This document shows positions 46,056 to 54,354 of a stretch of DNA of 54,354 bases, piece by piece. The stretch is from an uncultured Verrucomicrobiota bacterium (GTDB lineage Bacteria > Verrucomicrobiota > Verrucomicrobiia > Opitutales > Seribacteraceae). How positions within the stretch are numbered: the first letter of the stretch is position 1; every line of letters begins with the position of its first letter. Location: NCBI GenBank assembly GCA_902580225.1, contig CACHJU010000014.1:1-54354 (forward strand). Direction: 5' to 3'. Under the pieces are notes generated by a model, which made no database searches, had not been told where the DNA came from, and worked only from the letters and a program-made list of their open reading frames with translations. The position numbers and the translations under genes are program-made.

Positions 46056-48449
46056 TCAGGGAAGAGCAACCTTACCTATTGAAATATTTCCACCGTATTG
46101 ATCGAAGGCCGATCGGTTGTTTAGTAAATTGCCACCCGAGGAAACATTCTTAATAAAATTGACCCGGCCAATCTGCTCGGCATTTGGAATTGAAGTTCCA
46201 AAATTCGGATATTTTCCATCGATTGCCCCCTTTAAGCTGTTTAAACGAACCATCGAGGAAGCCGGGAAATTCACCTCAGACAATCGAATTGTGGTTGCTT
46301 CCATAAGGATGGATGGAATTTCCCGGCTGAATTTCAACCCATTCACATTCAAATCCCGGGTCGCACGAACCGTTGCCAATTGACTCGCCCCGATAGTGGC
46401 ATTGGTCAAACTCACATCCCGTAAACTGCGCAAGGCCACTTCTCGGGAACTCTCCAATTGAACATCCTCCAACAGTATGTCCTTCCGGGCCGCCAGGACT
46501 AAATCGCTGGTTGCTGATTTAAAATTCAATCCCTTCTCAGATTCAAGATTTTCACCACTCATTAAAACCACTCGAGTCGAAGTAGCCGAAGACCCAGTCA
46601 ATTCCACGCTACTGGATAACTTAAACAACTCGGATCCACTCAACGCAACCGAACCGGTACCAATTACATTTGAAAGATCCAATTTACTAACATCCACCGT
46701 CAACTTTCGACCCGCAATAAAGGATGGCTTGCCCGCAACCAAAGACTCGGTCTCAAGTTGACCGTATAAAGAAGTGATTTCCAGGTAAAAAGGATTACTC
46801 AAAACCTGTTCTCCGGATAATACCAGACTGGATATCGGATTCACTGAGAGCGAGTAATCCTGGGCAAGCACATTTGCCACTTCGCCCACCTTGATCCATT
46901 CATCGGTCAGGGAACCTCCCGATAAAGTTTTCAATTCATCCATTAAATCAGAATTACCAGATTGCTTGAGCTTCTCTCCAAGAGCAAGCAGATTGGAATC
47001 GGTGGATACCGCTGCTGCCGGAACATTTTGAGAAGCCGAGGCTGAAACTTTGCCTGTAGTCAAAGTATCCACTATTACAGACTCACTTATCCTCTGATCA
47101 AGCAGGCTGACCAATGCCTTGTCTTCCAGTCCAAGAATAAGAGTTCGTGACTTATTGGAATAGCTAAAGAATATATTCGCCTGCTCAGCCTGAAAATAAG
47201 CAATATTTAAAATTCTTTTCAAGTCTGCTGAATCCATTGACATCAAGCGGGTCTGCAACGATTCGGGAAATTCATTGAACCTCTTGGTTTCATTGGTGGA
47301 CAAACCAAACTTCACCAAAGCCTTCGAATGAACCGAAACTTTTCCTGTCTTCCTCACTTCCTTGATCTCCGCGTTATTTTCCAACACTTGGGCTTGCAAA
47401 TTATTGGACGAAGGACTGTTTTGCATCGAGGAAGCACCAGCCGGACTTTGTTCAACCGCAGGAGCAGATTGCGAAGGTGCTTCTCCACTCTGGACCTCGC
47501 CGCCTCCATCCGTACCCTCCGAAGCCGGTGCCGACCCTTCACCCTGACTATCCGAGGAGTCACCGGATTCCGAAGATTCGCCCGCCCCATCCGAAGATTC
47601 ACCGGAATCGGAAGATTCAGATTCAGTGGAACCCTCATCAGCGGGTTCAGCCGAGTCGGCCCCCGAAGACTCTACACTAGCGGTTGCTTCGCTCATTGCC
47701 TCGGAAACCGTACCCAGTGAAATATCATTGGTCGACTGAGTAGCCGCCTGATTAGTCGCCCCAATATTCTGGGCAACCGCCGGATTGACCGGTCGTGGAG
47801 CAGGTACCCCCGAGCTGGAAACATCTAATCCGTTCCCTTGGCTCACTGGCATGGGAGCTCCTCCCGGCGGAGTAAATGCAACCGTGGACTCAGTCACATC
47901 CAATTGAACACCCGTACCCGGATTTTGGGACATTTGAAATTCCGTACCCCGGATCCCCGCTGTACCCACCGGAGAATTAATATCAAAACTTGATTTCTTA
48001 TTCAACTTCTTGGTCTTCACCACCATGGATCCCAAATCCAAATCAATGATTACCTTAGACTCACTCGGTTCTTCCTCTAAATCCGCCACCTTCTTATCCC
48101 CTGCCTCAAAGGGAACCTGATCAAACACGCCAATCTTAATCTTTGTGTCGGACTGCAGGGTGGAAATCGTTCCGTTGGAAAATAACAAAACTAACTTTCC
48201 GTCAATCCCAACTTCAATTGTCTGACCCTCGGTAATAACTTCCCCTCTCAACTCATCCCCAAAATTAATAATCTGCCCCGCCTGATCTAGGAAACGAACC
48301 GGTTCCTTAAAGTCTGCAATGATTACCGCACCCTTAGTACTCTGCTTCTCCGATTGTGCTTCCAACAGCAAACCAAAGATGGCCAGGAACATAAAAACAG
48401 TGGTTCCCAATTTGATCGTATTGCTCATGATTCTAATGTGACTATTCAT
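46056..48449 (-). CDS. Exported FecR-domain protein with beta-helix-like C-terminus
   Basis: A 797-residue protein. A signal segment (TVFMFLAIFGLLLEA) precedes a FecR domain at roughly 70-200, with INFGDELRGEVITEGQTIEV, KLVLLFSNGTISTLQ and SPVGTAGIRGTEFQM. A low-complexity Ser/Glu/Asp/Gly region follows at about 240-330 (STESESSDSGESSDGAGE), then a helical stretch. From about 600 the sequence has short regular beta repeats (LVLAARKDILLEDVQLES, VALRSLRDVSLTNATIGA, LATVRATRDLNVNGLKF), like filamentous haemagglutinin or other beta-helices. The ending (NRSAFDQYGGNISIGKV) recurs in verrucomicrobial FecR proteins, from memory. Start ATG at 48449; an ATG at 48428 also gives a plausible signal peptide. 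It lies 38 bases after the giant gene. Confidence 0.75.
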   Translation of the reverse strand: MNSHIRIMSNTIKLGTTVFMFLAIFGLLLEAQSEKQSTKGAVIIADFKEPVRFLDQAGQIINFGDELRGEVITEGQTIEVGIDGKLVLLFSNGTISTLQSDTKIKIGVFDQVPFEAGDKKVADLEEEPSESKVIIDLDLGSMVVKTKKLNKKSSFDINSPVGTAGIRGTEFQMSQNPGTGVQLDVTESTVAFTPPGGAPMPVSQGNGLDVSSSGVPAPRPVNPAVAQNIGATNQAATQSTNDISLGTVSEAMSEATASVESSGADSAEPADEGSTESESSDSGESSDGAGESSESGDSSDSQGEGSAPASEGTDGGGEVQSGEAPSQSAPAVEQSPAGASSMQNSPSSNNLQAQVLENNAEIKEVRKTGKVSVHSKALVKFGLSTNETKRFNEFPESLQTRLMSMDSADLKRILNIAYFQAEQANIFFSYSNKSRTLILGLEDKALVSLLDQRISESVIVDTLTTGKVSASASQNVPAAAVSTDSNLLALGEKLKQSGNSDLMDELKTLSGGSLTDEWIKVGEVANVLAQDYSLSVNPISSLVLSGEQVLSNPFYLEITSLYGQLETESLVAGKPSFIAGRKLTVDVSKLDLSNVIGTGSVALSGSELFKLSSSVELTGSSATSTRVVLMSGENLESEKGLNFKSATSDLVLAARKDILLEDVQLESSREVALRSLRDVSLTNATIGASQLATVRATRDLNVNGLKFSREIPSILMEATTIRLSEVNFPASSMVRLNSLKGAIDGKYPNFGTSIPNAEQIGRVNFIKNVSSGGNLLNNRSAFDQYGGNISIGKVALP

Positions 48450-48487
48450 AAATTTAATATATTATATAATAAAATGGAATAATTAAC

Positions 48488-51400
48488 TCAGTTTGACATT
48501 CCTTCCCTGACGATCTGCAACCAACGTTCATCCCGGTAATGATAAAAGAGTATTGTTTCCTGACTTGCCCCGTAAAAATAAAGCCAGCCCGCAGAAGTAT
48601 TCTGATATAAAAATGGATAAAATATTTCATCGGTCCAGAGCCAGCCCAGTTGTTCTTTCCAAAACCAGACCCCGTTCTTTCCACTTGCCATTGGATACAA
48701 CCACCCCAGTTCGGAATGCATAATCCAGGATCCATTGGCATCATTTATATAAAACGAGCCAAACCACGGACTGGTCCACCAGTTCGCGGCATTACCGGGT
48801 TGAGCCTTGGCCCAGGTGGGTCCGCGGGCATGCACTTGAGTCACAAAATCCTTCACCAACCCATAACCCACTCCCTCATCATTAATCGCATAAGTTCGGT
48901 AAAAATATTTCTTATCTTTTTCCAGTTCCATCATCATGGCCTCAAAACTATCATAAGCATCCAAAAATCCTCGCTCCCGAATGACCCCTCTTGTATTTAA
49001 ATTCGGATTTGGATCCGTGGATACAAGCATACCAATTTGTATAAGATCAATGCTCGAACCCTTATCCAATAATTTACCCGGCAGAATAGCCTCCTGAAAT
49101 CCAACATCCACCGGATCGCCCGTCTCCACAATGGGAATGAAGGCATCCACGACCTGAATAGTAATGTTTTGGTCGAGATAAGCACCCAAATGATCAGTAA
49201 CCCGAAGCCCAACTGTATGGCTGGAATTACTTTCAAAATCAAATTCCTGCTTTGTGAGCATGGTACCGTTAGGATCAATAGAGAAGAACTCTGCTCCCGT
49301 CGCATTAGTGATAAAGGAATATTGATAAATCCCGGTACCATTTGGATCATCAAAATCGATCGTTTTTAAATGCCCCACCACCGTTCCGACCGGAAGGTTT
49401 TCTTCCACCCGATTTGGAAAAAGGGAGATTTGAGTGGGTGCCCGGTTAGGCAATGAATTCGGATCCAGCGGATCAGAACCGTAGGCAATCTCATCATTAT
49501 CTGAGAAACCATCATTATCATCATCAGGGTCATAGGAATTTTCTAAACCGTCCCCGTCCGGATCCTCCCATTGATTAAAGACCTGTATATTTAAGACTTC
49601 CTCCCGGCTTCCATTGAAATCATCCATCACCCTCGCCCGGATGGAATGACTCGCATTTTGTTCAAAATCGAAAACCACCGCGGTTCGCAAGACACCCCTT
49701 ACATCAACCGTAAAGAATTGATTCCCACTCGATCCCACCCCGTTAATTAAAGAGTAGTGTACTACATCACCCTCCGGATCGACCGCATTCAATTTCCCCA
49801 CCACGGTTCCAATCGGTTGATTCTCAGTCAAACTGGCAAACTGAATGGTGATAGCCCCTGGAACTTGATTATCAAACACATCAATCAAAGTCACCGTGAA
49901 GTTACCCTCCACAGTCGCGCTATATTCATCTCGGGCTTGCACCCGGATAGAATAGGTCGAGGCATTGGTCTCATAGTCGAAAGTGGTTGCGGTCTTGAGC
50001 GTACCGTTGGTCTCGAGAATAAAGAGGGAATTGTTTCCGTCTCCTACCCCGCTTACCAAGTGGTAGGTCAGTGTGGAGTTGGCATCGGATTCGGTCGCAA
50101 AGAATTGACCAACCACCGTGCCAATGAGTTGGTTTTCTGGAATGGTCAGAGGAGCGGACGAATTTAAATCACTCAAAGAAGAAGCCTCGGCCAAAAGGGT
50201 AATTTCAATATTCCCGTGATTTAAATGATGTCCTGCAATGCCCATTGGATCGAAACCGATATTGTAAGAACCACCGCCTCCTCCAGTGTTACTTACTCCA
50301 CCGGCACCTCCGGAATATCCCCCTCCTCCACCACCATCGTGTAAAGAGCCATATAAATTTCCATCCTTGTATTTTCCACCGCCTCCGCCACCAAAACCAC
50401 CATCTCCACCATATGTTCCGGCAGTCTTGTATCCACCCTGCGCACCATTTACAAAGCTCTTTCCTCCGGTTGCCTGTCCACCATTTTGCCCATCGGTTAG
50501 AAAACCGCCTCCACCACCGGCATCAGCTCCGTTTCCACCATTACCCTGCATGCCACCTTGGTAAGAATTATTGGATGTTAAACCATTTCCTGTGATTGGA
50601 GCATGAGCTGCACTGTTCAAGGAATCTTTATTCCCTCCATGTCCACCCCCACCACCTGCAATCAACATGGGCACACCGTTTATCACGAAGAAACTTCCAC
50701 CGCCTCCTCCTCCACCGGGTCCAGCGGTACTTGTTCCCATCTGACCAATCGCCATGGTAACCGTATCATTTTGCTCGAGGGTAAATTTACCCGCTACCAT
50801 AGCCCCTTTTCCACGATTCCCTGACGACAAACTTCCTGCTGCTCCAAAAGCTCTTACATAATAATCACCCCTAAACGGTGGAGTCCATTGCTGGATTCCC
50901 TGAAGGGAGGTAACCTTACCCGCCAAAGGTGTGTTTGCGTAAGCTGAATCCAATTGTGCCTGCGTTGGACCATTCTGCCCGGTAGCTGAAGCATTGGTGA
51001 AAGTCCAACTCGTTTCATTTGCATCCACAACCTGTACAGAATTCAGTCTACTTGTACTCAAATTATTTGAATAGGATGCAGTTAAATTTAAATTATAAAT
51101 ATTATCCCCACCCTGATCCAATGGGAGTTCAAAATCTGGAAGGCCAATAAAACGAAAACCCTGATTTCCAACCAGTTCAAACCACGAAGCGTCCGAGCCT
51201 CCAATCGTAAAGGTGAGGTTGCCATCCGATTGCTGACTAAAAGGCATCGGTATGACATTCCGGGTATTTTCAGTTACTATCGTCTGAGTTGAACCATTTC
51301 CATCAAATCCCAGATAAATCGGATATTCCAGCACATCGGTCAGCGTCACCGTAAAATTACCCTCGACGGTGGCGTTAAACTCATCCTCGGCTTGGACCCG

Positions 51401-54354
51401 AATGGTGTAAGTCGAGGCATTGGTTTCGTAATTGAAAGTGGTGGCGGTCTTGAGGGTGCCGTTGGACTCGAGGTTGAAGAGTGAATTGTTCCCGTCCCCT
51501 ACCCCGCTTACCAAGTGGTAAGTCAAAGTGGCGTTGGCATCGGGATCAGTGGCGTTGAAATCGGCTACCAGAGAGCCGATTGCTTGGTTTTCTGCGATGG
51601 TCAGGGGAGTAAGTGCATTGAGGTTGGTGGGCGGAATATTAACTTGTTGGTAACCGACACGAAAGCCAAGATTAAGGTAGCGGTCATTGGGAGAATAACC
51701 CGCACCGCCCATTCTTTTAGCCGACCTCAGAGCTTCCGCGGGATAATTAAAGCCACCACCCCGTCTAATTTTGGAAGAACCCGAGCTAGGTCCAGTGGGA
51801 TCCGAAACACTGGCTCCACTGGAGGCTCCACCCCACCAATCACGAATCCATTCCGAAACGTTTCCGTGCATATCATAAAAGCCCCATGGATTAGCCGCGT
51901 ACTTCCCAACTTGGCGGCTATTGCCAATACCGCTTTGGTCATAGTTGGCGTTCGAAGCGGCGATGCTGTTACCCCACGAATAGATTGTTACCGTTCCCGC
52001 CCGGCAGGCGTATTCCCATTGCGACTCCGTCGGTAAAACATAACTCCAACCAGCGGGTAGGCGGCCTGCCATATGCTCGAACGAGTTCAGCCGGGATAGA
52101 AAAATCTGGGCATCATTCCAGGAAACTTTCTCCACCGGATGGTTCGGGTTACCTGAATATATACTCGGTGTTGCACTCAAACCATTGCCATAACCCGTCA
52201 TCACCGATTGGTACTGAGCTTGCGTTACCTCGTACTTGCCCAAGTAAAAACCTTTGGTCAGGGTCACATTGTGCTCGGTCTCGATCGGGTCGCGGTTCGC
52301 TTCGCTAGTCGGGCTTCCCATCGTAAAAGTTCCCGGTTCCACCCAGATCATTTCGAGATTGGCGGCGGAGGAAGCGAAATGTGGGGGTCTAGATGGCTGG
52401 TACATTGCATTGACATTCGCCGTGGGAGAGGAAGAAAGGCTTTCGGAATAGCCTCCACCATCTGTGTAAGAAACCTGCAAGCTGATGGCGGCACCTTGAT
52501 CGGCAGTTGAAAGAAGGTGGCTTGTTCCGCCGGTCGTTCCACGAAGAAGCTCGCCAAGTATCCCATCTCTTACAAACCAGGCGACACTCGAATAATGGGA
52601 GGAACTCGCATACAAATTACGCCCATCAGGAGATAATGAAAAACTCCAAATTCCATTCAATAAATTGTCTCCATTCTTGAGGGCCACATAGGAATTCCTG
52701 TGAACCAGGCCACCGGTGGAAGAATTAATATCAAACAAATTAACAGAGGAGTTTCCGTCGGTCCGTCCGCCTGTGCAGTAGAGGTGTTTCCCGTCTGGGC
52801 TGGTTTCCAAGCTACTGGTTATGTTAAGGCTGTTGATTCCCGGGTCTCCGTTTCTAATGATGTTGACATAGGTCAAGCTTCCGGTGCTGGCGTTTCGGTC
52901 GAACCAGGTAACTGAATGATCATGCTGACTGCTCGCATAAAGAGTGGAACCGCTGGGATTCGATGCGATCGAAGTGACCGCCCCGAGTCCGTCCACGCCG
53001 TTGGCTCCGTCACGAACCAAGCCCAGGTAGGCCAAGGCTCCGGTTGACTCGTTCCGGTCGAACCAGGCGATGGACGAATCCACGGCTCCGCTGACATAGA
53101 GAAACTCACCATCGTTAGACAATAGAAGATCTCTTGCTCCATCCAAGCCATCGACTCCGTTGACTCCGTCTTTCAGGAAGCCCAACCAAGTCAAGGCACC
53201 GGAAACGGGGTCTCGCTGGTACCAACTTAGGGCGTCGTCATCATAAGCGGTGATGTAAATGTGCGTGCCCTCGGGAGAAACCACCAATTTTCCTGCACTG
53301 TACAAACCATCTGCTCCTCCTTGGTCATCTTTGATCACACCCTGCCAAGTGAGAGCTCCGGAACTGGCGTTGCGATCATACCAACTGATGGCATTGCCTC
53401 CCCAACCGGATGAAATATAGACATGCTCGCCACCCGGAGAAAAGCCAAATCCGGCGACCGAAGTCAAACCATCCACTCCGTTCACTCCCTGTGTCAATTT
53501 CCCACCAAATTGTAGATTACCCGAGTGGGGGTCGCGTTTGAACCAACTGATCGTACCATCCGAATATCCGCCGACATAAACATGGTAACCGTCCGGGGAT
53601 ACGGCCGAATTCCTGGATCCGACCATTCCAGAAACTCCATTCTCCCCGCTTTTCAGATCTCCACCCAATACAATCGGGCTTCCATTCCGTTGCCATTGGT
53701 AAGATATAATCCCCATTCCGTCCGGGTCAGTTAGTGTATTCGATGCAGTCAGGGTCTGACCCACAATTGGCGAACCAATAAGGGTGACCGACCCGGTGGC
53801 CGATTCATTCAAGTTCGTTAAGGTCACCGTGAAATTACCCTCGACCGTGGCGTTGTGCTCGTCCCTGGCTTGCACCCGGATGGAATAAGTCGAGGCGTTG
53901 GTTTCGTAATCGAAAGTGGTGGCGGTCTTGAGCGAACCATTGGTCTCAAGGGTAAAGTGGGAATTGTTACCATCCCCTGCCCCGCTTACCAAGTGGTAAG
54001 TCAGGATGGCATTGGCATCGGGATCGGTGGCGTTGAAATCGGCTACCAGGGAACCCACGGGTTGATTCTCGGCAAAGGTCAACGGGGCGGTAACATTAAG
54101 ATCGGTGGGATAGGAATTACTAGACTGCACAAGCGAAGTTCCCGCCGAGCTTATGTTGTGATCAAAGTTTCCCCCATCCGTGTAACTAGCGACCACGGTA
54201 ATCACGGAACCGACATCGGCGGCAGTCATGATGTAATTGGCATCCGTCGCGAGGCCATAGAACAAAGCACCAGTAATCGAGTTGCGGGTGAACCAACTCA
54301 CCGCATGGTCATTAGCAGCCGTGACATACGCGTAATTTCGGTCCGCGGAGAGAG
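48488..54354 (-). CDS. Giant multi-domain surface protein, 5' end beyond window
   Basis: At least 1954 residues; the frame is open to the right edge, so the start lies outside. Reading N to C in minus-strand coordinates: last blade of a beta-propeller and the second half of an Ig-like repeat (54354-54130); cadherin-like repeat (54110-53823); first half of an Ig-like repeat, a seven-bladed propeller (53672-52550) and the second half of that repeat (to ~52395); FGE/SUMF1-fold domain (52350-51650); cadherin-like repeat (51631-51345) and a beta-rich segment; ALK/LTK-type Gly-rich domain (50880-50230); cadherin-like repeats (50174-49570); calcium-binding DPDGDGLENSYDPDDDNDG (49560-49450); another cadherin-like repeat (to ~49140); fibronectin-III-like segment; Trp-rich C-terminus (48830-48488). 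It is probably an extracellular calcium-dependent adhesin or matrix protein. Confidence 0.85.
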   Translation of the reverse strand, partial: LSADRNYAYVTAANDHAVSWFTRNSITGALFYGLATDANYIMTAADVGSVITVVASYTDGGNFDHNISSAGTSLVQSSNSYPTDLNVTAPLTFAENQPVGSLVADFNATDPDANAILTYHLVSGAGDGNNSHFTLETNGSLKTATTFDYETNASTYSIRVQARDEHNATVEGNFTVTLTNLNESATGSVTLIGSPIVGQTLTASNTLTDPDGMGIISYQWQRNGSPIVLGGDLKSGENGVSGMVGSRNSAVSPDGYHVYVGGYSDGTISWFKRDPHSGNLQFGGKLTQGVNGVDGLTSVAGFGFSPGGEHVYISSGWGGNAISWYDRNASSGALTWQGVIKDDQGGADGLYSAGKLVVSPEGTHIYITAYDDDALSWYQRDPVSGALTWLGFLKDGVNGVDGLDGARDLLLSNDGEFLYVSGAVDSSIAWFDRNESTGALAYLGLVRDGANGVDGLGAVTSIASNPSGSTLYASSQHDHSVTWFDRNASTGSLTYVNIIRNGDPGINSLNITSSLETSPDGKHLYCTGGRTDGNSSVNLFDINSSTGGLVHRNSYVALKNGDNLLNGIWSFSLSPDGRNLYASSSHYSSVAWFVRDGILGELLRGTTGGTSHLLSTADQGAAISLQVSYTDGGGYSESLSSSPTANVNAMYQPSRPPHFASSAANLEMIWVEPGTFTMGSPTSEANRDPIETEHNVTLTKGFYLGKYEVTQAQYQSVMTGYGNGLSATPSIYSGNPNHPVEKVSWNDAQIFLSRLNSFEHMAGRLPAGWSYVLPTESQWEYACRAGTVTIYSWGNSIAASNANYDQSGIGNSRQVGKYAANPWGFYDMHGNVSEWIRDWWGGASSGASVSDPTGPSSGSSKIRRGGGFNYPAEALRSAKRMGGAGYSPNDRYLNLGFRVGYQQVNIPPTNLNALTPLTIAENQAIGSLVADFNATDPDANATLTYHLVSGVGDGNNSLFNLESNGTLKTATTFNYETNASTYTIRVQAEDEFNATVEGNFTVTLTDVLEYPIYLGFDGNGSTQTIVTENTRNVIPMPFSQQSDGNLTFTIGGSDASWFELVGNQGFRFIGLPDFELPLDQGGDNIYNLNLTASYSNNLSTSRLNSVQVVDANETSWTFTNASATGQNGPTQAQLDSAYANTPLAGKVTSLQGIQQWTPPFRGDYYVRAFGAAGSLSSGNRGKGAMVAGKFTLEQNDTVTMAIGQMGTSTAGPGGGGGGGSFFVINGVPMLIAGGGGGHGGNKDSLNSAAHAPITGNGLTSNNSYQGGMQGNGGNGADAGGGGGFLTDGQNGGQATGGKSFVNGAQGGYKTAGTYGGDGGFGGGGGGKYKDGNLYGSLHDGGGGGGYSGGAGGVSNTGGGGGSYNIGFDPMGIAGHHLNHGNIEITLLAEASSLSDLNSSAPLTIPENQLIGTVVGQFFATESDANSTLTYHLVSGVGDGNNSLFILETNGTLKTATTFDYETNASTYSIRVQARDEYSATVEGNFTVTLIDVFDNQVPGAITIQFASLTENQPIGTVVGKLNAVDPEGDVVHYSLINGVGSSGNQFFTVDVRGVLRTAVVFDFEQNASHSIRARVMDDFNGSREEVLNIQVFNQWEDPDGDGLENSYDPDDDNDGFSDNDEIAYGSDPLDPNSLPNRAPTQISLFPNRVEENLPVGTVVGHLKTIDFDDPNGTGIYQYSFITNATGAEFFSIDPNGTMLTKQEFDFESNSSHTVGLRVTDHLGAYLDQNITIQVVDAFIPIVETGDPVDVGFQEAILPGKLLDKGSSIDLIQIGMLVSTDPNPNLNTRGVIRERGFLDAYDSFEAMMMELEKDKKYFYRTYAINDEGVGYGLVKDFVTQVHARGPTWAKAQPGNAANWWTSPWFGSFYINDANGSWIMHSELGWLYPMASGKNGVWFWKEQLGWLWTDEIFYPFLYQNTSAGWLYFYGASQETILFYHYRDERWLQIVREGMSN
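49890..50174 (-). repeat. Cadherin-like repeat unit, copy C
   Basis: About 285 bases encoding a cadherin-like module with core TYHLVSGVGDGNNSLFILET, FDYETNASTYSIRVQARDEY and EGNFTVTLIDV. It is near-identical at the nucleotide level to copies at 51345-51631 and 53823-54110. Confidence 0.85.
51345..51631 (-). repeat. Cadherin-like repeat unit, copy B
   Basis: The second of three near-identical copies. It differs mainly at third codon positions and a few substitutions (FNYETNASTYTIRVQAEDEF). It directly follows the FGE-fold domain in the protein. Confidence 0.85.
52550..53672 (-). repeat. Seven tandem beta-propeller blades
   Basis: Seven repeats of about 50-54 residues share the pattern xxSPDGxxxYV...S-hydrophobic-xWFDRNxSTGxLxxLG...DGxNGVDGL, as in lactonase/YVTN-type propellers. 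Examples: LLLSNDGEFLYVSG, SSIAWFDRNESTGALAYLG. Seven blades would close a ring without outside strands. Confidence 0.8.
53823..54110 (-). repeat. Cadherin-like repeat unit, copy A
   Basis: The rightmost of three near-identical copies (TYHLVSGAGDGNNSHFTLET, FDYETNASTYSIRVQARDEH). It lies between the truncated propeller at the window edge and the second propeller. Confidence 0.85.

Noticed and set aside
50245-50595. Pro-rich and His-rich plus-strand ORFs opposite the Gly-rich domain
   Set aside because: They are antisense readings of GGN glycine codons in the giant gene; composition is explained by that strand.
50280-50730. Short repeats resembling a CRISPR array
   Set aside because: The repeats are glycine-codon low complexity in a coding frame, with no regular repeat-spacer pattern.
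51650-52350. FGE-fold domain as target of a diversity-generating retroelement
   Set aside because: No reverse transcriptase and no template repeat are visible anywhere in the window, and the FGE domain is internal, not at the protein end.

Overview
The window reads as a bacterial chromosome segment, most likely from the Planctomycetes-Verrucomicrobia-Chlamydiae group and probably an aquatic Verrucomicrobiota (Opitutae-like). The evidence is a Minf_1886-family protein (18483-18890), periplasmic FecR-domain proteins without a sigma-factor partner, a giant multi-domain surface protein with an FGE-fold module and a Trp-rich C-terminus, and almost no Shine-Dalgarno motifs in front of genes. The assignment is an inference; no rRNA is present.

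Left part (1-20.6 kb): ordinary housekeeping genes. On the minus strand are pyruvate carboxylase (cut by the left edge), prepilin peptidase, shikimate dehydrogenase, a SirB1-type protein and YggS. A divergent LysR regulator follows, then a mutL - aldose epimerase - glycogen phosphorylase - DUF3108 run, a thioredoxin-fold DUF255 protein, and an HTH - class II aldolase - transaldolase run. Three small genes, including a zinc ribbon/membrane protein, and a Sel1-repeat protein complete it.

Middle (20.7-40.6 kb): a 1.9-kilo-residue exported coiled-coil protein, tRNA-Leu(UAG) with a clear promoter, and a compact minus-strand NADH dehydrogenase operon, nuoB-nuoN. nuoA is not in front of nuoB. The operon ends 9 bases from the 3' end of the opposing tRNA-Leu. 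tRNA-Ser(GGA) lies upstream of nuoB on the other strand.

Right part (40.6-54.35 kb): five closely spaced minus-strand genes with visibly higher GC. In transcription order they are a giant surface protein (5' end outside the window), a FecR protein with a predicted beta-helix C-terminus, a predicted outer-membrane beta-barrel protein, a second FecR protein, and a 1066-residue Na+/H+ antiporter with a cyclic-nucleotide-binding domain. This is the most unusual part of the window. In the giant protein a seven-bladed beta-propeller appears to be inserted inside an Ig-like repeat, and a second copy of that arrangement runs off the right edge.

Coding density is very high. The longest stretch without a protein gene is 40346-40648 (303 bases), which holds tRNA-Ser, its candidate promoter and the nuo leader. 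I saw no transposase, integrase, CRISPR array or rRNA gene.
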